Part shown: in pieces, positions 44,778 to 53,280 of the stretch | Layout of the letters: each line of letters opens with the position of its first letter | Numbering within the stretch: the first letter of the stretch is position 1 | From: an uncultured Duncaniella sp. | GTDB lineage: Bacteria > Bacteroidota > Bacteroidia > Bacteroidales > Muribaculaceae | Reading direction: 5' to 3' | NCBI GenBank assembly: GCA_958352885.1 | Contig: CATWQI010000008.1 | Span: forward strand, 62,001 to 126,000 | DNA length: 64,000 bases | Translations under genes and position numbers: made by a program | The notes under the pieces: generated by a model | The model's database searches: none | What the model saw: the letters and a program-made list of their open reading frames with translations, nothing else | Told to the model about the DNA's origin: nothing

Positions 44778-46463
44778 TTACATAGTTTCCTTCGGCGCAA
44801 GTTTATTCGCCATAACAACTGCCTTTGTGATATGATCACATATATGATCCTTGCCAAGCAACATGTCAACGCCGGCATGAACCAATGCAGAACGGACTTT
44901 CTCGTTCACTCCCGAAAGGACAATTTGTATATTCGCCTCCTGCGATGATTTTATGAGAATCTCAAGATTGTGGATACCGGTAGAATCAATGAAGGGGACT
45001 TTGCGCATACGAATGATACGAACCTTGGGTTTATTGCCGAGCGTAGTTCTCATCATCTCATCAAACTTTGTAGCAACACCGAAGAAAAACGGACCGTCAA
45101 TCTCATATACTTCCACACCTGGATTTACATTCAGCACCTCATGTATTGTTGTCTCCGAACCTTCAGCTATATCAAGCTGCTCGGAATATACCTTTATCTG
45201 AGTGTTTTCCATCACTCGGCGCAGGAAAAGGATGATGGCAAGCAGAAGCCCCATCTCGATTGCAATAGTAAGGTCGAATATAACTGTCAGGAAGAATGTC
45301 ACCGCCAAGACAGTGATATCGCTCTTGGGATTGTGGAATATAGCACGGATGGTGCGCCATCCACTCATATTATAACTTACAACGATAAGCACCGCAGCCA
45401 GACATGCCATAGGAACAAGATTAATCAATGGCATCAGGAACATGAATATAAGCATCAGCACTATCGCATGAATCACACCTGCCACCGGAGTCCGACCTCC
45501 ATTAGTGATATTTGTCATGGTACGTGCAATAGCTCCGGTCACAGGTATACCACCAAAGAACGGCACTATGATATTTGCAAGTCCCTGCCCCATCAGTTCG
45601 GTATTACTATTAGTTCTGGAACCGGTCACACCATCAGCCACGGTAGCAGACAGAAGTGATTCGATTGCACCAAGTATGGCTATAGTAAATGCCGATGGAA
45701 GCAACTTATTGATAGTAGCCATGGAGAGTTCAAAGCCATGGGGCTGTGGAATATCTGTAGGGAGTGAGCCAAAGCGGTCTCCGATTGTCTCGACATTAAT
45801 GCCTGGAACCATTGACACCAAGGCTGTCACTATTATAATAGCAAACAATGCCCCGGGAAGACGGCGAGAGATTTTGGGTGTAAGGATGATTATGAGAAGA
45901 GCCAAAAGCCCGACTCCAAGAGTCATCCAATCCACATTTGTGAAATTAGATATATATACACCCCACTTTGGGATAAACTCACTTGGCACATTTTTCAGAC
46001 CTAATCCAAAGAAGTCGTTCATCTGTGTCGAAAAAATAGTTACAGCGATACCAGCTGTGAAACCAACAACAATGGGGTATGGTATGAACTTGATTACTGT
46101 GCCGAGATGAAACATACCAAGAGCCACAAGTATCAAACCTGCCATAAATGTAGCTATCGCCAAACCTTCAAGCCCAAAATTGGCTATTATATTGTAGACA
46201 ATGACAATGAATGCTCCGGTAGGACCACCTATCTGTACCGAACATCCCCCCGCAACCGAAACAATGAAACCGCCAATTATGGCTGTTATAAGTCCAATAG
46301 TGGGACTTACACCACTGGCTATACCAAATGCGATTGCCAAAGGCAATGCTACAATACCTACGACAATACCTGCCACAAGGTCATTCTTGAATTTCTCAAT
46401 CGAATAGCTTCCCAGCGCCGATATCAATTTCGGGCGGAAGTCAATTGAACCAGAAAGAGTCAT
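44778..46463 (-). CDS. SulP family inorganic anion transporter with STAS domain
   Basis: This 561-residue inner-membrane transporter has about 12-14 hydrophobic segments across residues 30-420 and a C-terminal cytoplasmic STAS domain (about 450-555) with the phosphorylatable-serine region PFIDSTGIHNLE. Signature stretches include GIVALPLAIAFGIASG and GGPTGAFIVIV. SulP members carry sulfate, bicarbonate or other anions; which one cannot be told. It is transcribed alone. A possible -7 box lies about 146 bp upstream of the start, giving a long AT-rich leader. Confidence 0.92.
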   Translation of the reverse strand: MTLSGSIDFRPKLISALGSYSIEKFKNDLVAGIVVGIVALPLAIAFGIASGVSPTIGLITAIIGGFIVSVAGGCSVQIGGPTGAFIVIVYNIIANFGLEGLAIATFMAGLILVALGMFHLGTVIKFIPYPIVVGFTAGIAVTIFSTQMNDFFGLGLKNVPSEFIPKWGVYISNFTNVDWMTLGVGLLALLIIILTPKISRRLPGALFAIIIVTALVSMVPGINVETIGDRFGSLPTDIPQPHGFELSMATINKLLPSAFTIAILGAIESLLSATVADGVTGSRTNSNTELMGQGLANIIVPFFGGIPVTGAIARTMTNITNGGRTPVAGVIHAIVLMLIFMFLMPLINLVPMACLAAVLIVVSYNMSGWRTIRAIFHNPKSDITVLAVTFFLTVIFDLTIAIEMGLLLAIILFLRRVMENTQIKVYSEQLDIAEGSETTIHEVLNVNPGVEVYEIDGPFFFGVATKFDEMMRTTLGNKPKVRIIRMRKVPFIDSTGIHNLEILIKSSQEANIQIVLSGVNEKVRSALVHAGVDMLLGKDHICDHITKAVVMANKLAPKETM

Positions 46464-46857
46464 AACAATCTTACTTTATCTTTATGCTTTTATTATTAAT
46501 GCTGTAAGTTTAAAAGGTACAGAAAAAATATCTGCAAAATCTGACAGACAGACTTGCAAGGCACTGTGCTTGCGAACTTTTTTTAACAATTGTACCAAAT
46601 TGAGACCGCAAAATTACAAAAAATATTAAAATATCAGCATGACTTCTCACAGGTTTGTAACTTAAAGCCAATAAAATATTTTTCTCTACTTTTAAAATCA
46701 AGTCCTTACATTTATGGTTGCGAACTCTCATGGACTAACAGATATAAACAAAGCATTGATTTACAAGAATTTATAAAAACAGAATCATTCTATACAACAA
46801 AGCCACTGGCAGACTGCGTCTCTGTCAGTGGCTTTGTTATTTTACCGGGTTTATGGT
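46464..46857. other. 394-bp intergenic region upstream of the SulP gene
   Basis: This AT-rich gap contains a minus-strand TAATTTTG box (46616-46609) that could start the SulP transcript, and near its end the terminator of the cupin gene. No convincing gene or known riboswitch was seen in the leader. Confidence 0.5.
46797..46837 (-). terminator. Terminator of the cupin/CMD gene
   Basis: A 17-bp stem (46797-46813 with 46821-46837, one G-U pair) with a 7-nt loop lies 21 bp beyond the stop codon of the minus-strand cupin gene. Confidence 0.8.
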
Positions 46858-47997
46858 TTATTTACCGTTATCCTTGAATTTATCTACGACAGGTCGCAAG
46901 GGGTTTGAATATTCCGGGCCGAGGTCTGTTTCAATTATATTGAGCAAAGCTGAAAGCTGCTCGTGGGTAAGTCCCTGATGGAGACATATACCCATGTGTG
47001 CCGCTGCCATTGGCTCAACTCCGCCAACTCCGGCGATTATTGATACCGTGGCGAGTTCCCTGTCCTGCCACGAAAGAAGGTCACGTGCGAATATGTCGGC
47101 AAACAGATGTTCCTTGAGAAATTTCTCAATCACAGGGGCAAACACCGCATAGCCGGCTTTTGGGGCATCGGCTGGAACACCCGACAGTTCCGCGAGGTTC
47201 TTTCTGCCAAGGTTGTATTTTTCGGCATCGGTCATGTCTGGGACAGAGGTTGATTCTTTGCCGATGGTGTCGTTTATGCCTGCTTCCTTGCGACGGTCAA
47301 GAACCGACATGAATGTCTGGATTGCCCGCAACGAGCGAGGGAATCCGGCATAGGCGTATGCCTGAACAAGTATCTCCTTGATCTCATTGACAGTCATTCC
47401 TGCTTCAAGCCCTTGCACAAGTGCTGTTTCAAGATGCTGAAGGTCGCCACGACCTGTATATGCGCCTATCGCCACTATAGCCTGCTGGCGGGGAGACAGC
47501 ACCCGGTTTGCCTCGGCGTATTTATTTGCCGCATCGGTAGTTGCGGTCGTATATTCCGTGTCAGAAACCGGAGAAAGCCATGTGACTTCATTGTTTTCCG
47601 GATTACATTCAATCGCAATATGAGCAAACCAACTGTCGGGAGCCGCACCGTGCCAGTGTTCGACATCGGGAGCTATCTCCACTATATCGCCCGGATACAG
47701 ACGGCGTGCCGGTTTTCCTTTCTCCTGATAATAACCGATGCCTGCGGTAGCAATCAGAATCTGACCGTCTGAATGGCGGTGCCAGTTGTTGCGACAGCCC
47801 GGCTCGAATGTCACATTGAACATCGGCACATTCAGCTCCTTGACCTCCGACAGGGGATACAGGTATGCCGTGCCTATAAAATTCGGATTGCCGGTCATGG
47901 CGTTTCCGATTGGATATGGCTGTTCAAACTGTTGAGCAACCATCGTGAATGATGAAATTATTGCCATAGTCGCCAATAATATTTTTTTGAATTTCAT
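46858..47997 (-). CDS. Exported cupin / carboxymuconolactone decarboxylase fusion
   Basis: This 379-residue protein has a signal peptide (MKFKKILLATMAIISSFTMVA), then a cupin domain (about 25-145). The cupin metal-site motifs are NNWHRHSDGQ and a second histidine cluster VEHWHG. Two carboxymuconolactone-decarboxylase-like segments follow (about 155-245 and 290-370). The CMD parts lack the CxxC of AhpD-type peroxidases, so a decarboxylase or unknown role is likelier. Such fusions occur beside flavodoxin and aldo/keto reductase genes in Bacteroidota. It is divergent from the alpha/beta hydrolase operon and begins the redox region; the substrate is unknown. Confidence 0.82.
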   Translation of the reverse strand: MKFKKILLATMAIISSFTMVAQQFEQPYPIGNAMTGNPNFIGTAYLYPLSEVKELNVPMFNVTFEPGCRNNWHRHSDGQILIATAGIGYYQEKGKPARRLYPGDIVEIAPDVEHWHGAAPDSWFAHIAIECNPENNEVTWLSPVSDTEYTTATTDAANKYAEANRVLSPRQQAIVAIGAYTGRGDLQHLETALVQGLEAGMTVNEIKEILVQAYAYAGFPRSLRAIQTFMSVLDRRKEAGINDTIGKESTSVPDMTDAEKYNLGRKNLAELSGVPADAPKAGYAVFAPVIEKFLKEHLFADIFARDLLSWQDRELATVSIIAGVGGVEPMAAAHMGICLHQGLTHEQLSALLNIIETDLGPEYSNPLRPVVDKFKDNGK

Positions 47998-48029
47998 AAC
48001 TGTGAATTTTGCTGTTATTCGAGATAGAG

Positions 48030-48037
48030 CAAAATTA
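48030..48037 (-). promoter_or_regulatory. -7 box of the cupin/CMD gene
   Basis: On the minus strand TAATTTTG lies 32 bp before the start; there is no good -33 element, which suits a regulated promoter. Confidence 0.45.
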
Positions 48038-48251
48038 CATAACTAATAACAAACCGTAGTTTTGAATAATACGGAGACTTTTACCTAAATTTCCGATATG
48101 AACTGTAAGATATGAATCAGTATTCTGGATACTAATGTTTTGTGTTAACTGAAACGTTTTTATTTTCTCCGAATTTGGATATTATAGCCGAAAAAAGTAT
48201 AAAGCCATCGACGACACATTTTCGTTATTTTGGTACAAAATTCAATTGCAG

Positions 48252-49205
48252 ATGAAAAAGATTTTATGTTTACTGATAGTGTTGATGAATATGATACAGG
48301 TAAATGCCAGTGACTCACCGAAAATCATCAGCCGCCCGATTGAAAAGGTCAATTTTAATCCGGTGGCTTTTGAGAATAGTGAAAACGGTCTGAAACTCGC
48401 GGGAATTTTGTTTACACCGCGTGACTTTGACAAATCGAAACAATATCCGGCGGTAATTGTCGCCGGACCGATGTACAGCACGAAAGAACTTACGCAGAGT
48501 ATCTATGTGGAGATGCTTGCCACACACGGCTATGTCGCACTTGTCTATGATAACTCGACGATAGGTTCGAGCGAAGGCCATCCACGTGCATTTGAGGATC
48601 CCGCATTGAAAGGCAGTGACGCAAGAAGCGCGATAGCATTTCTCATGACATTGCCATACGTAAATAAAAATAAAATAGGAGCAGTGGGGATATGTGGCTC
48701 AGGTTCGTACATACCGGCTGGACTTGTGAATGACACAACTGTGAAAGCAATAGTATCCATCGTGCCGTTTACGGTAATGGACCGGATTCACACCGCAACA
48801 GACGAGCAACTTCTGAAAGAAAAAGCAGAATATGAATCCGGAGGAGATGCAAAAAGACTGAATCTTATCGAACCGGGAAGCGAGGGTGCTGCCTACTATA
48901 TGAATCCGGAAAGAGGTGCGGCACCGAATTATGTTCCATGCGTGACATGGTCACAGCTTGAATGGCATAAATTTCATCCGACAGAAATAATCAAGAAACT
49001 CCACAAGCCCTATCTTGTCATAACAGCCGAGAATGCTTTTACGCGTCCGGGTGCGGAAGAAATGTATGACAATGCACCGGGGCCAAAGGAATTCCACATG
49101 GTCAAGGGTGCTTCACATTTTGAAATGTACGATGTAGAGCCGTATGTTCTTGAGAATATTGATGTAATATGTAACTTCTTCAATAAATACATGATTGACA
49201 AATGA
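48252..49205 (+). CDS. Exported alpha/beta hydrolase (dienelactone-hydrolase-like)
   Basis: This 317-residue hydrolase has a signal peptide (MKKILCLLIVLMNMIQVNA). The nucleophile elbow reads VGICGSGSY, aligning with the GxCxxG of dienelactone hydrolases, so cysteine rather than serine is the probable nucleophile; a conserved His is in GASHFEMYD near the C-terminus. ATG at 48252 was chosen over an in-frame TTG six bases upstream. Its stop overlaps the start of the next hydrolase (ATGA). The substrate is unknown; exported esterase or lactonase activity is inference. Confidence 0.85.
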   Translation: MKKILCLLIVLMNMIQVNASDSPKIISRPIEKVNFNPVAFENSENGLKLAGILFTPRDFDKSKQYPAVIVAGPMYSTKELTQSIYVEMLATHGYVALVYDNSTIGSSEGHPRAFEDPALKGSDARSAIAFLMTLPYVNKNKIGAVGICGSGSYIPAGLVNDTTVKAIVSIVPFTVMDRIHTATDEQLLKEKAEYESGGDAKRLNLIEPGSEGAAYYMNPERGAAPNYVPCVTWSQLEWHKFHPTEIIKKLHKPYLVITAENAFTRPGAEEMYDNAPGPKEFHMVKGASHFEMYDVEPYVLENIDVICNFFNKYMIDK

Positions 49206-50260
49206 AAATTTTACCGATAATAATCTTTTCGGCTATGAGTATGACAAGTTTTGCTACAAAGCCGCTTATGATTGAGCGACAGGGGCAATTTCCGGTCGGA
49301 GGCACCACCATTGAGCGTCCCGGCACATTTGACCCCGACACATTTACCGGCTGGACCAATCCGGTTCAGGACGGTCAGACATATCGTTGCGACCATGCTT
49401 TCGCCCGCTATCAGATACCTGTGAATGCAAAAAAGCTGTCACTTGTATTCGTTCACGGTTTTGGTGGCGATGGAGTCTGCTGGGAAACCACACCTGACGG
49501 GCGTGACGGTTTTGCCACTCTCCTGCTGCGCGAAGGATACCCGACATACGTCCTTGACCTTCCGGGCAGAGGTCATGCCTCTCGCACAAGTGCCGAGGTC
49601 ACGGTGAAGCCCGTGGCTGACGAAGAGTTCTGGTTTGACATCTGGCGCATGGGCTTATGGCCCCAGTGGAACGAAGGAATCCAGTTTCCTAAGGATTCAC
49701 TGAGTGTATCCAACTTTTTCAGGCAGATGGTGCCCGACCTGAGCAACAATCAGCTCGATGTGGCAGCTCTTGACGCCGTGTCGCAGAAAATCGGCGACAA
49801 TATTCTTGTGACCCACTCGGCTGGAGGCTTTCCCGGATGGATGGCGGCAATGAACAATCCTCAGGTAAAAGGAGTGGTAGCACTTGAACCGGGCGGCTTT
49901 GTCTTTCCTGAAGGCGAGGTGCCTGAGCCACTGCCGGGTCTTACGGGAGGACTTGCCGGAGTGGCGGTAGCCCCTGAAAGTTTCATGGAACTTACAAAGA
50001 AGCCGATCGTCATATATTTCGGCGATTATATTCCCGAATCCAATGCCACGACATTGGGTGGGAGCAACTGGGAAGTCCGCCTGAAAATGGCACGTGAATT
50101 TGTAAAGGCAATCAATCGTCACGGCGGCAATGCCACACTTGTCGAACTTCCGAAAATTGGTATCCGAGGCAACTCCCATTTTCTCATGCAGGAGCTTAAC
50201 AATGATGTTATCGCCGAGCACGTTGCCCAATGGCTGCAACAAAATAATCTTGCTGACTGA
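49202..50260 (+). CDS. Exported alpha/beta hydrolase
   Basis: This 352-residue alpha/beta-fold protein has a signal peptide (MKILPIIIFSAMSMTSFA) and the oxyanion region VFVHGFGGDGVCWE. The nucleophile elbow is VTHSAGG with a serine, and a C-terminal GNSHF histidine completes a probable triad. It is unrelated at the nucleophile to its upstream neighbour. It overlaps that gene by 4 bp, and a flavodoxin gene starts 2 bp after its stop, so the three form one operon. The substrate is unknown. Confidence 0.85.
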   Translation: MKILPIIIFSAMSMTSFATKPLMIERQGQFPVGGTTIERPGTFDPDTFTGWTNPVQDGQTYRCDHAFARYQIPVNAKKLSLVFVHGFGGDGVCWETTPDGRDGFATLLLREGYPTYVLDLPGRGHASRTSAEVTVKPVADEEFWFDIWRMGLWPQWNEGIQFPKDSLSVSNFFRQMVPDLSNNQLDVAALDAVSQKIGDNILVTHSAGGFPGWMAAMNNPQVKGVVALEPGGFVFPEGEVPEPLPGLTGGLAGVAVAPESFMELTKKPIVIYFGDYIPESNATTLGGSNWEVRLKMAREFVKAINRHGGNATLVELPKIGIRGNSHFLMQELNNDVIAEHVAQWLQQNNLAD

Positions 50261-50262
50261 CT

Positions 50263-50892
50263 ATGAACGTACTTGTAATAAACGGAAGCCCTGAAATCCA
50301 CGGTTGCACAGACAGGGCATTACAGGAAGTTGAGCGTATCCTGAACCATAGCGGGATAGACACTCATCGTATGAATATAGGCAACAAGAATGTCAGAGGC
50401 TGCATCGGTTGTCGGAAATGTCGTACTACAGCCCGATGTGTATTCAGCGATGTTGTAAACGAAACAGCTCCGCTTTTTGCCGCGTGCGACGGTCTGTTGA
50501 TTGGCACTCCTACCTATTTTGCCGGAGCCAATGGTCAGTTGCTGTCTTTCCTTGACCGACTGTTTTATTCGACAATGGGAGCTTTTGACAAGACAATGAA
50601 AGTCGGGGCTGCTGTTATTTCGTCCCGGCGTGCAGGTTCGACTTCCGCGTTCGATGAAATCAACAAATACTTCACCATATCGTCAATGCCGATAGTATCC
50701 AGTACATACTGGAACGAGGTCCACGGTTATACCCCCGATGATGTTGAAAAAGACAAAGAAGGACTCCAGACCATGCGCAATCTCGGCCATAATATGGCTT
50801 TCCTTATAAAAGCCATAAAGTCAGCCAAAGAAGCTATCGGGATTCCCGAACAAGAAAGAGGTGTCTTTACAAATTTCTTTGCACGGGATTAA
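50263..50892 (+). CDS. Cytosolic flavodoxin-family NAD(P)H-dependent oxidoreductase
   Basis: This 209-residue protein has an FMN-binding start NVLVINGSPEIHGCTDRAL and the cysteine cluster GCIGCRKCRTTARCVF near residue 50 typical of iron-sulfur flavoprotein/NADPH-dependent FMN reductase relatives. PTYFAGANGQLLSFLDR follows. There is no signal peptide. The cysteines may be redox-active or bind a metal cluster. It is the third gene of the hydrolase operon, ended by a strong terminator. Confidence 0.85.
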   Translation: MNVLVINGSPEIHGCTDRALQEVERILNHSGIDTHRMNIGNKNVRGCIGCRKCRTTARCVFSDVVNETAPLFAACDGLLIGTPTYFAGANGQLLSFLDRLFYSTMGAFDKTMKVGAAVISSRRAGSTSAFDEINKYFTISSMPIVSSTYWNEVHGYTPDDVEKDKEGLQTMRNLGHNMAFLIKAIKSAKEAIGIPEQERGVFTNFFARD

Positions 50893-50910
50893 TCTGACTC
50901 TTCTAAGAGA

Positions 50911-50951
50911 ATAAAGCGGCATGATGGATTTTCACCATCATGCCGCTTTAT
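50911..50951. terminator. Terminator with a perfect 17-bp stem
   Basis: ATAAAGCGGCATGATGG (50911-50927) pairs perfectly with 50935-50951 across a 7-nt loop, between convergent genes. Its AAAGCGGCA core is repeated in the hairpin at 55329. Confidence 0.85.
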
Positions 50952-51018
50952 CATTATTCTGTTAGACATTGGCAATTTTATGATACGTGTGGAAGAATGT
51001 CGGACGATGAATCAACCT

Positions 51019-51714
51019 TTAATTCTCAGGATTCGTTCTTAGAGCCAGCATATAGCCGAAGCCACGCTGATTGATGATGGAGATTGAGGGATCGTGGCGC
51101 AATGCTCGTCGGAGTTTGTGGATGTAGCCATGGAGAGAATTACGGTTGCTCGGCTCGTCACGTTGCCATACAGCAATCATCAGTTCGGAGGCATCGACAG
51201 TCTTGCCGATATTGGTTGCCAGACGTTCAAGAATCTTGGCTTCAAAGTGAGACAGCTCTGTCTCTTTGTCGCCAAATGACAATGTCTGGGTCGTTACGTT
51301 AAAAGTATATGCTCCAATTGCAAACCGTATGTCCTCGGTGCGGTTTTCACCATATCTTCTTAATAGTGCTTTAATCCGCACTATCAGTTCGCGGAGTTCA
51401 AAGGGCTTTTTAAGATAGTCGTTGGCTCCGATTTCAAAACCTTGCTCAACATCATCGATTGTGCTTTTTGCGGTGAGAAAAAGCAATGGTACTGTCGGCG
51501 ACAACTTCCTTATCTCCTTCGCCATTGTGAACCCATCCATTTTGGGCATCATGACATCAGCCACGACTATATCGGCAGCTTCGGTCTTGAATTTCTCAAG
51601 TCCGACTACGCCATCAACAGCAGTGACAACTTCATAGCCTTGTCCGCGCAGAGTGTCGGCGACAATCAGCGTCAGGTCTTCCTCATCTTCTACAAACAGT
51701 ATCTTATTGCTCAT
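51019..51714 (-). CDS. OmpR/PhoB-family response regulator
   Basis: This 231-residue regulator has a receiver domain (acidic pocket Glu9/Asp10, phosphoacceptor Asp53 in VADVMMPKMDG, Lys103 in LKKPF) and a C-terminal winged-helix domain (about 130-225) with RNSLHGYIHKLRRAL and GFGYML. ATG at 51714 was chosen because MSNKILFVEDEE is the normal start; an upstream in-frame ATG at 51771 lies deep inside the kinase gene. It overlaps the kinase gene by 11 bp and is its cognate partner by position. Probable DNA targets are direct repeats in the divergent promoter at about 53178-53217. Confidence 0.93.
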   Translation of the reverse strand: MSNKILFVEDEEDLTLIVADTLRGQGYEVVTAVDGVVGLEKFKTEAADIVVADVMMPKMDGFTMAKEIRKLSPTVPLLFLTAKSTIDDVEQGFEIGANDYLKKPFELRELIVRIKALLRRYGENRTEDIRFAIGAYTFNVTTQTLSFGDKETELSHFEAKILERLATNIGKTVDASELMIAVWQRDEPSNRNSLHGYIHKLRRALRHDPSISIINQRGFGYMLALRTNPEN

Positions 51715-53128
51715 CTTTGCTGAATTTAATAGTGAACACCGAGCCTTCACCTTCTGTACTCTTGGCCTCAATATCCCAGCCCATTTTGTCGAGAATACTC
51801 TTTACATAATATAGTCCTATGCCATAGCCACGGACATCCTGACGGTTGCCATGCGGAACGCGGTAGAACTTATTGAACAGGTAGGGAATGGATTTTGACG
51901 GAATGCCGATGCCGTTATCTCTTACCGAAAGATCATGGCTGTCGTCGGTTATCGTTATCTCAACGCTATCTCTGGAGTATTTGATAGCATTGTCAATCAG
52001 ATTGTTCAGCACATTTGCCAAGTGCGCCCTGTCTGCCTCAATGGTGGTATTTTCGGGAATATTAACATTGATGGTTATATCCTTATCGCCTCTCATACGC
52101 TGGGCTGCGGCGATTTCTTCTACAAACTCGCGTAACTGTATATCTTCAGGTCTGAGTTCCATAGTTTTTCGACGTTCCATACTCATTGCAAGGATATTTT
52201 CCACAAGTTCGCCAAGTCGTTTCAGTTGCTTGTTTGCAATCGTCAGATACTTTGTCTTTTTGTCGGGGTCGTTGGTTGTGTTATAATTGAGCAGAGCGTC
52301 ATTGGCTGAATATGCTATGGCAATAGGCGTTTTCAATTCATGGGTCATATTGCTGACAAAATCATCTTTCATCTCCTCAATGGTGCGCAGTCGCGAGACT
52401 GTGCGGAACAGATACCAAAACGCCAGAGAGAATGCAACCATCAGAAGAAATATCGTAATAATCACACCTGACATTTCAGACATGATATGCCGTGTCAGCG
52501 GCGTCATATAAACACGGTAATACATACCGGCTTCCGGATTAAAGCATAGCGAAAACACGTCATAGCCGGAGCGATTCTGTCTAATATGGCTGTTGCCCCT
52601 TATAATTTTAGCTTCGGAATCTATAACCTCCGCTGCTACGAAATCGGGATATATGTGTCGGTCGGCAAGTCGTTCAGTAACGATACTGTCCATGATGGTC
52701 AGATTAAAATCTACAAACGGATCCATAGCCTCATGCATCTGCCTGCTCATATCGTTTACCATTTGGTTTGTGTATGAACGGTCACGTCGTAGAGCTGTCT
52801 TGTTTACTGTTGTCTCACCTTTCTGATTAGTCGATGTTGTGACAAAATTCCCTTCTTCATCCTTTATGCCGGAAACAGACCGTACTTGTTTGGTGATTGA
52901 GTCACCATTATCAATATAAGCCTGCTTTGCTGCGACTGCCGCGCGGTTAGCCCGGTCGGCTCGCTCCCACATATCGTCAATATCAGCATCAGCCAAAGCA
53001 GTCATTACATCGCGTTCGACATCTGTCCTGATCGAATTGTAAAGGGATATGAGATAATAGACATTGCAGATGAAAATAACTGCAATGACAACAATAAACG
53101 TAGTCGAGATTGTCTTAAAGCGTTTCAT
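51704..53128 (-). CDS. Sensor histidine kinase
   Basis: This 474-residue inner-membrane kinase has a first membrane segment (about 8-30), a periplasmic sensor region of about 190 residues, a second membrane segment (about 221-241), HisKA with His263 in MTHELKTP, and HATPase with NLIDNAIKYS and VRDNGIGIP. The sensor region has no domain I recognise. It is divergent from an outer-membrane beta-barrel gene, a common arrangement for a kinase that controls its neighbour. The signal is unknown. Confidence 0.92.
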   Translation of the reverse strand: MKRFKTISTTFIVVIAVIFICNVYYLISLYNSIRTDVERDVMTALADADIDDMWERADRANRAAVAAKQAYIDNGDSITKQVRSVSGIKDEEGNFVTTSTNQKGETTVNKTALRRDRSYTNQMVNDMSRQMHEAMDPFVDFNLTIMDSIVTERLADRHIYPDFVAAEVIDSEAKIIRGNSHIRQNRSGYDVFSLCFNPEAGMYYRVYMTPLTRHIMSEMSGVIITIFLLMVAFSLAFWYLFRTVSRLRTIEEMKDDFVSNMTHELKTPIAIAYSANDALLNYNTTNDPDKKTKYLTIANKQLKRLGELVENILAMSMERRKTMELRPEDIQLREFVEEIAAAQRMRGDKDITINVNIPENTTIEADRAHLANVLNNLIDNAIKYSRDSVEITITDDSHDLSVRDNGIGIPSKSIPYLFNKFYRVPHGNRQDVRGYGIGLYYVKSILDKMGWDIEAKSTEGEGSVFTIKFSKDEQ

Positions 53129-53177
53129 AATGCGAAGTTACTAATAATCCGTCACACAATTGTTTAGGAACACTTCA

Positions 53178-53217
53178 ATTTAAGACTAAATAAGGGAGCA
53201 TTTAAGACTAACTAAGG
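53178..53217 (+). promoter_or_regulatory. Phased direct repeats, candidate response-regulator site
   Basis: ATTTAAGACTA occurs at 53178-53188 and 53200-53210, exactly 22 bp apart (two helical turns). The repeat extends to 17 of 18 matches (ATTTAAGACTAAATAAGG and ATTTAAGACTAACTAAGG). It lies between the kinase gene and the beta-barrel gene, directly upstream of the -33 element. Confidence 0.6.
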
Positions 53218-53224
53218 TTGAGAA

Positions 53225-53257
53225 TTGTCTGCCAAAGACCATTTGCCTGTAATTTTG
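53225..53257 (+). promoter_or_regulatory. Promoter of the outer-membrane beta-barrel gene
   Basis: TTG at 53225-53227 and TAATTTTG at 53250-53257 are 22 nt apart; the gene starts 23 bp downstream. The phased repeats end 7 bp before the -33 element, the place expected for an activator. Confidence 0.6.
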
Positions 53258-53280
53258 CATCAAACAAAAACTAAACAGCT

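Noticed and set aside
45505..46448. Plus-strand open frames of 113-201 codons opposite the SulP gene
   Set aside because: Antisense to a clear transporter gene; proline/isoleucine-rich or Thr/Tyr-rich composition typical of antisense translation of membrane segments.
46464..46616. Possible riboswitch in the long SulP leader
   Set aside because: Only weak, short pairings and AT-rich sequence; no match to a known class recognised.
46590..46877. A 95-codon plus-strand open frame in the gap upstream of the SulP gene
   Set aside because: It runs through the cupin-gene terminator into that gene on the opposite strand, has no recognisable domain and low-complexity AT-rich composition.
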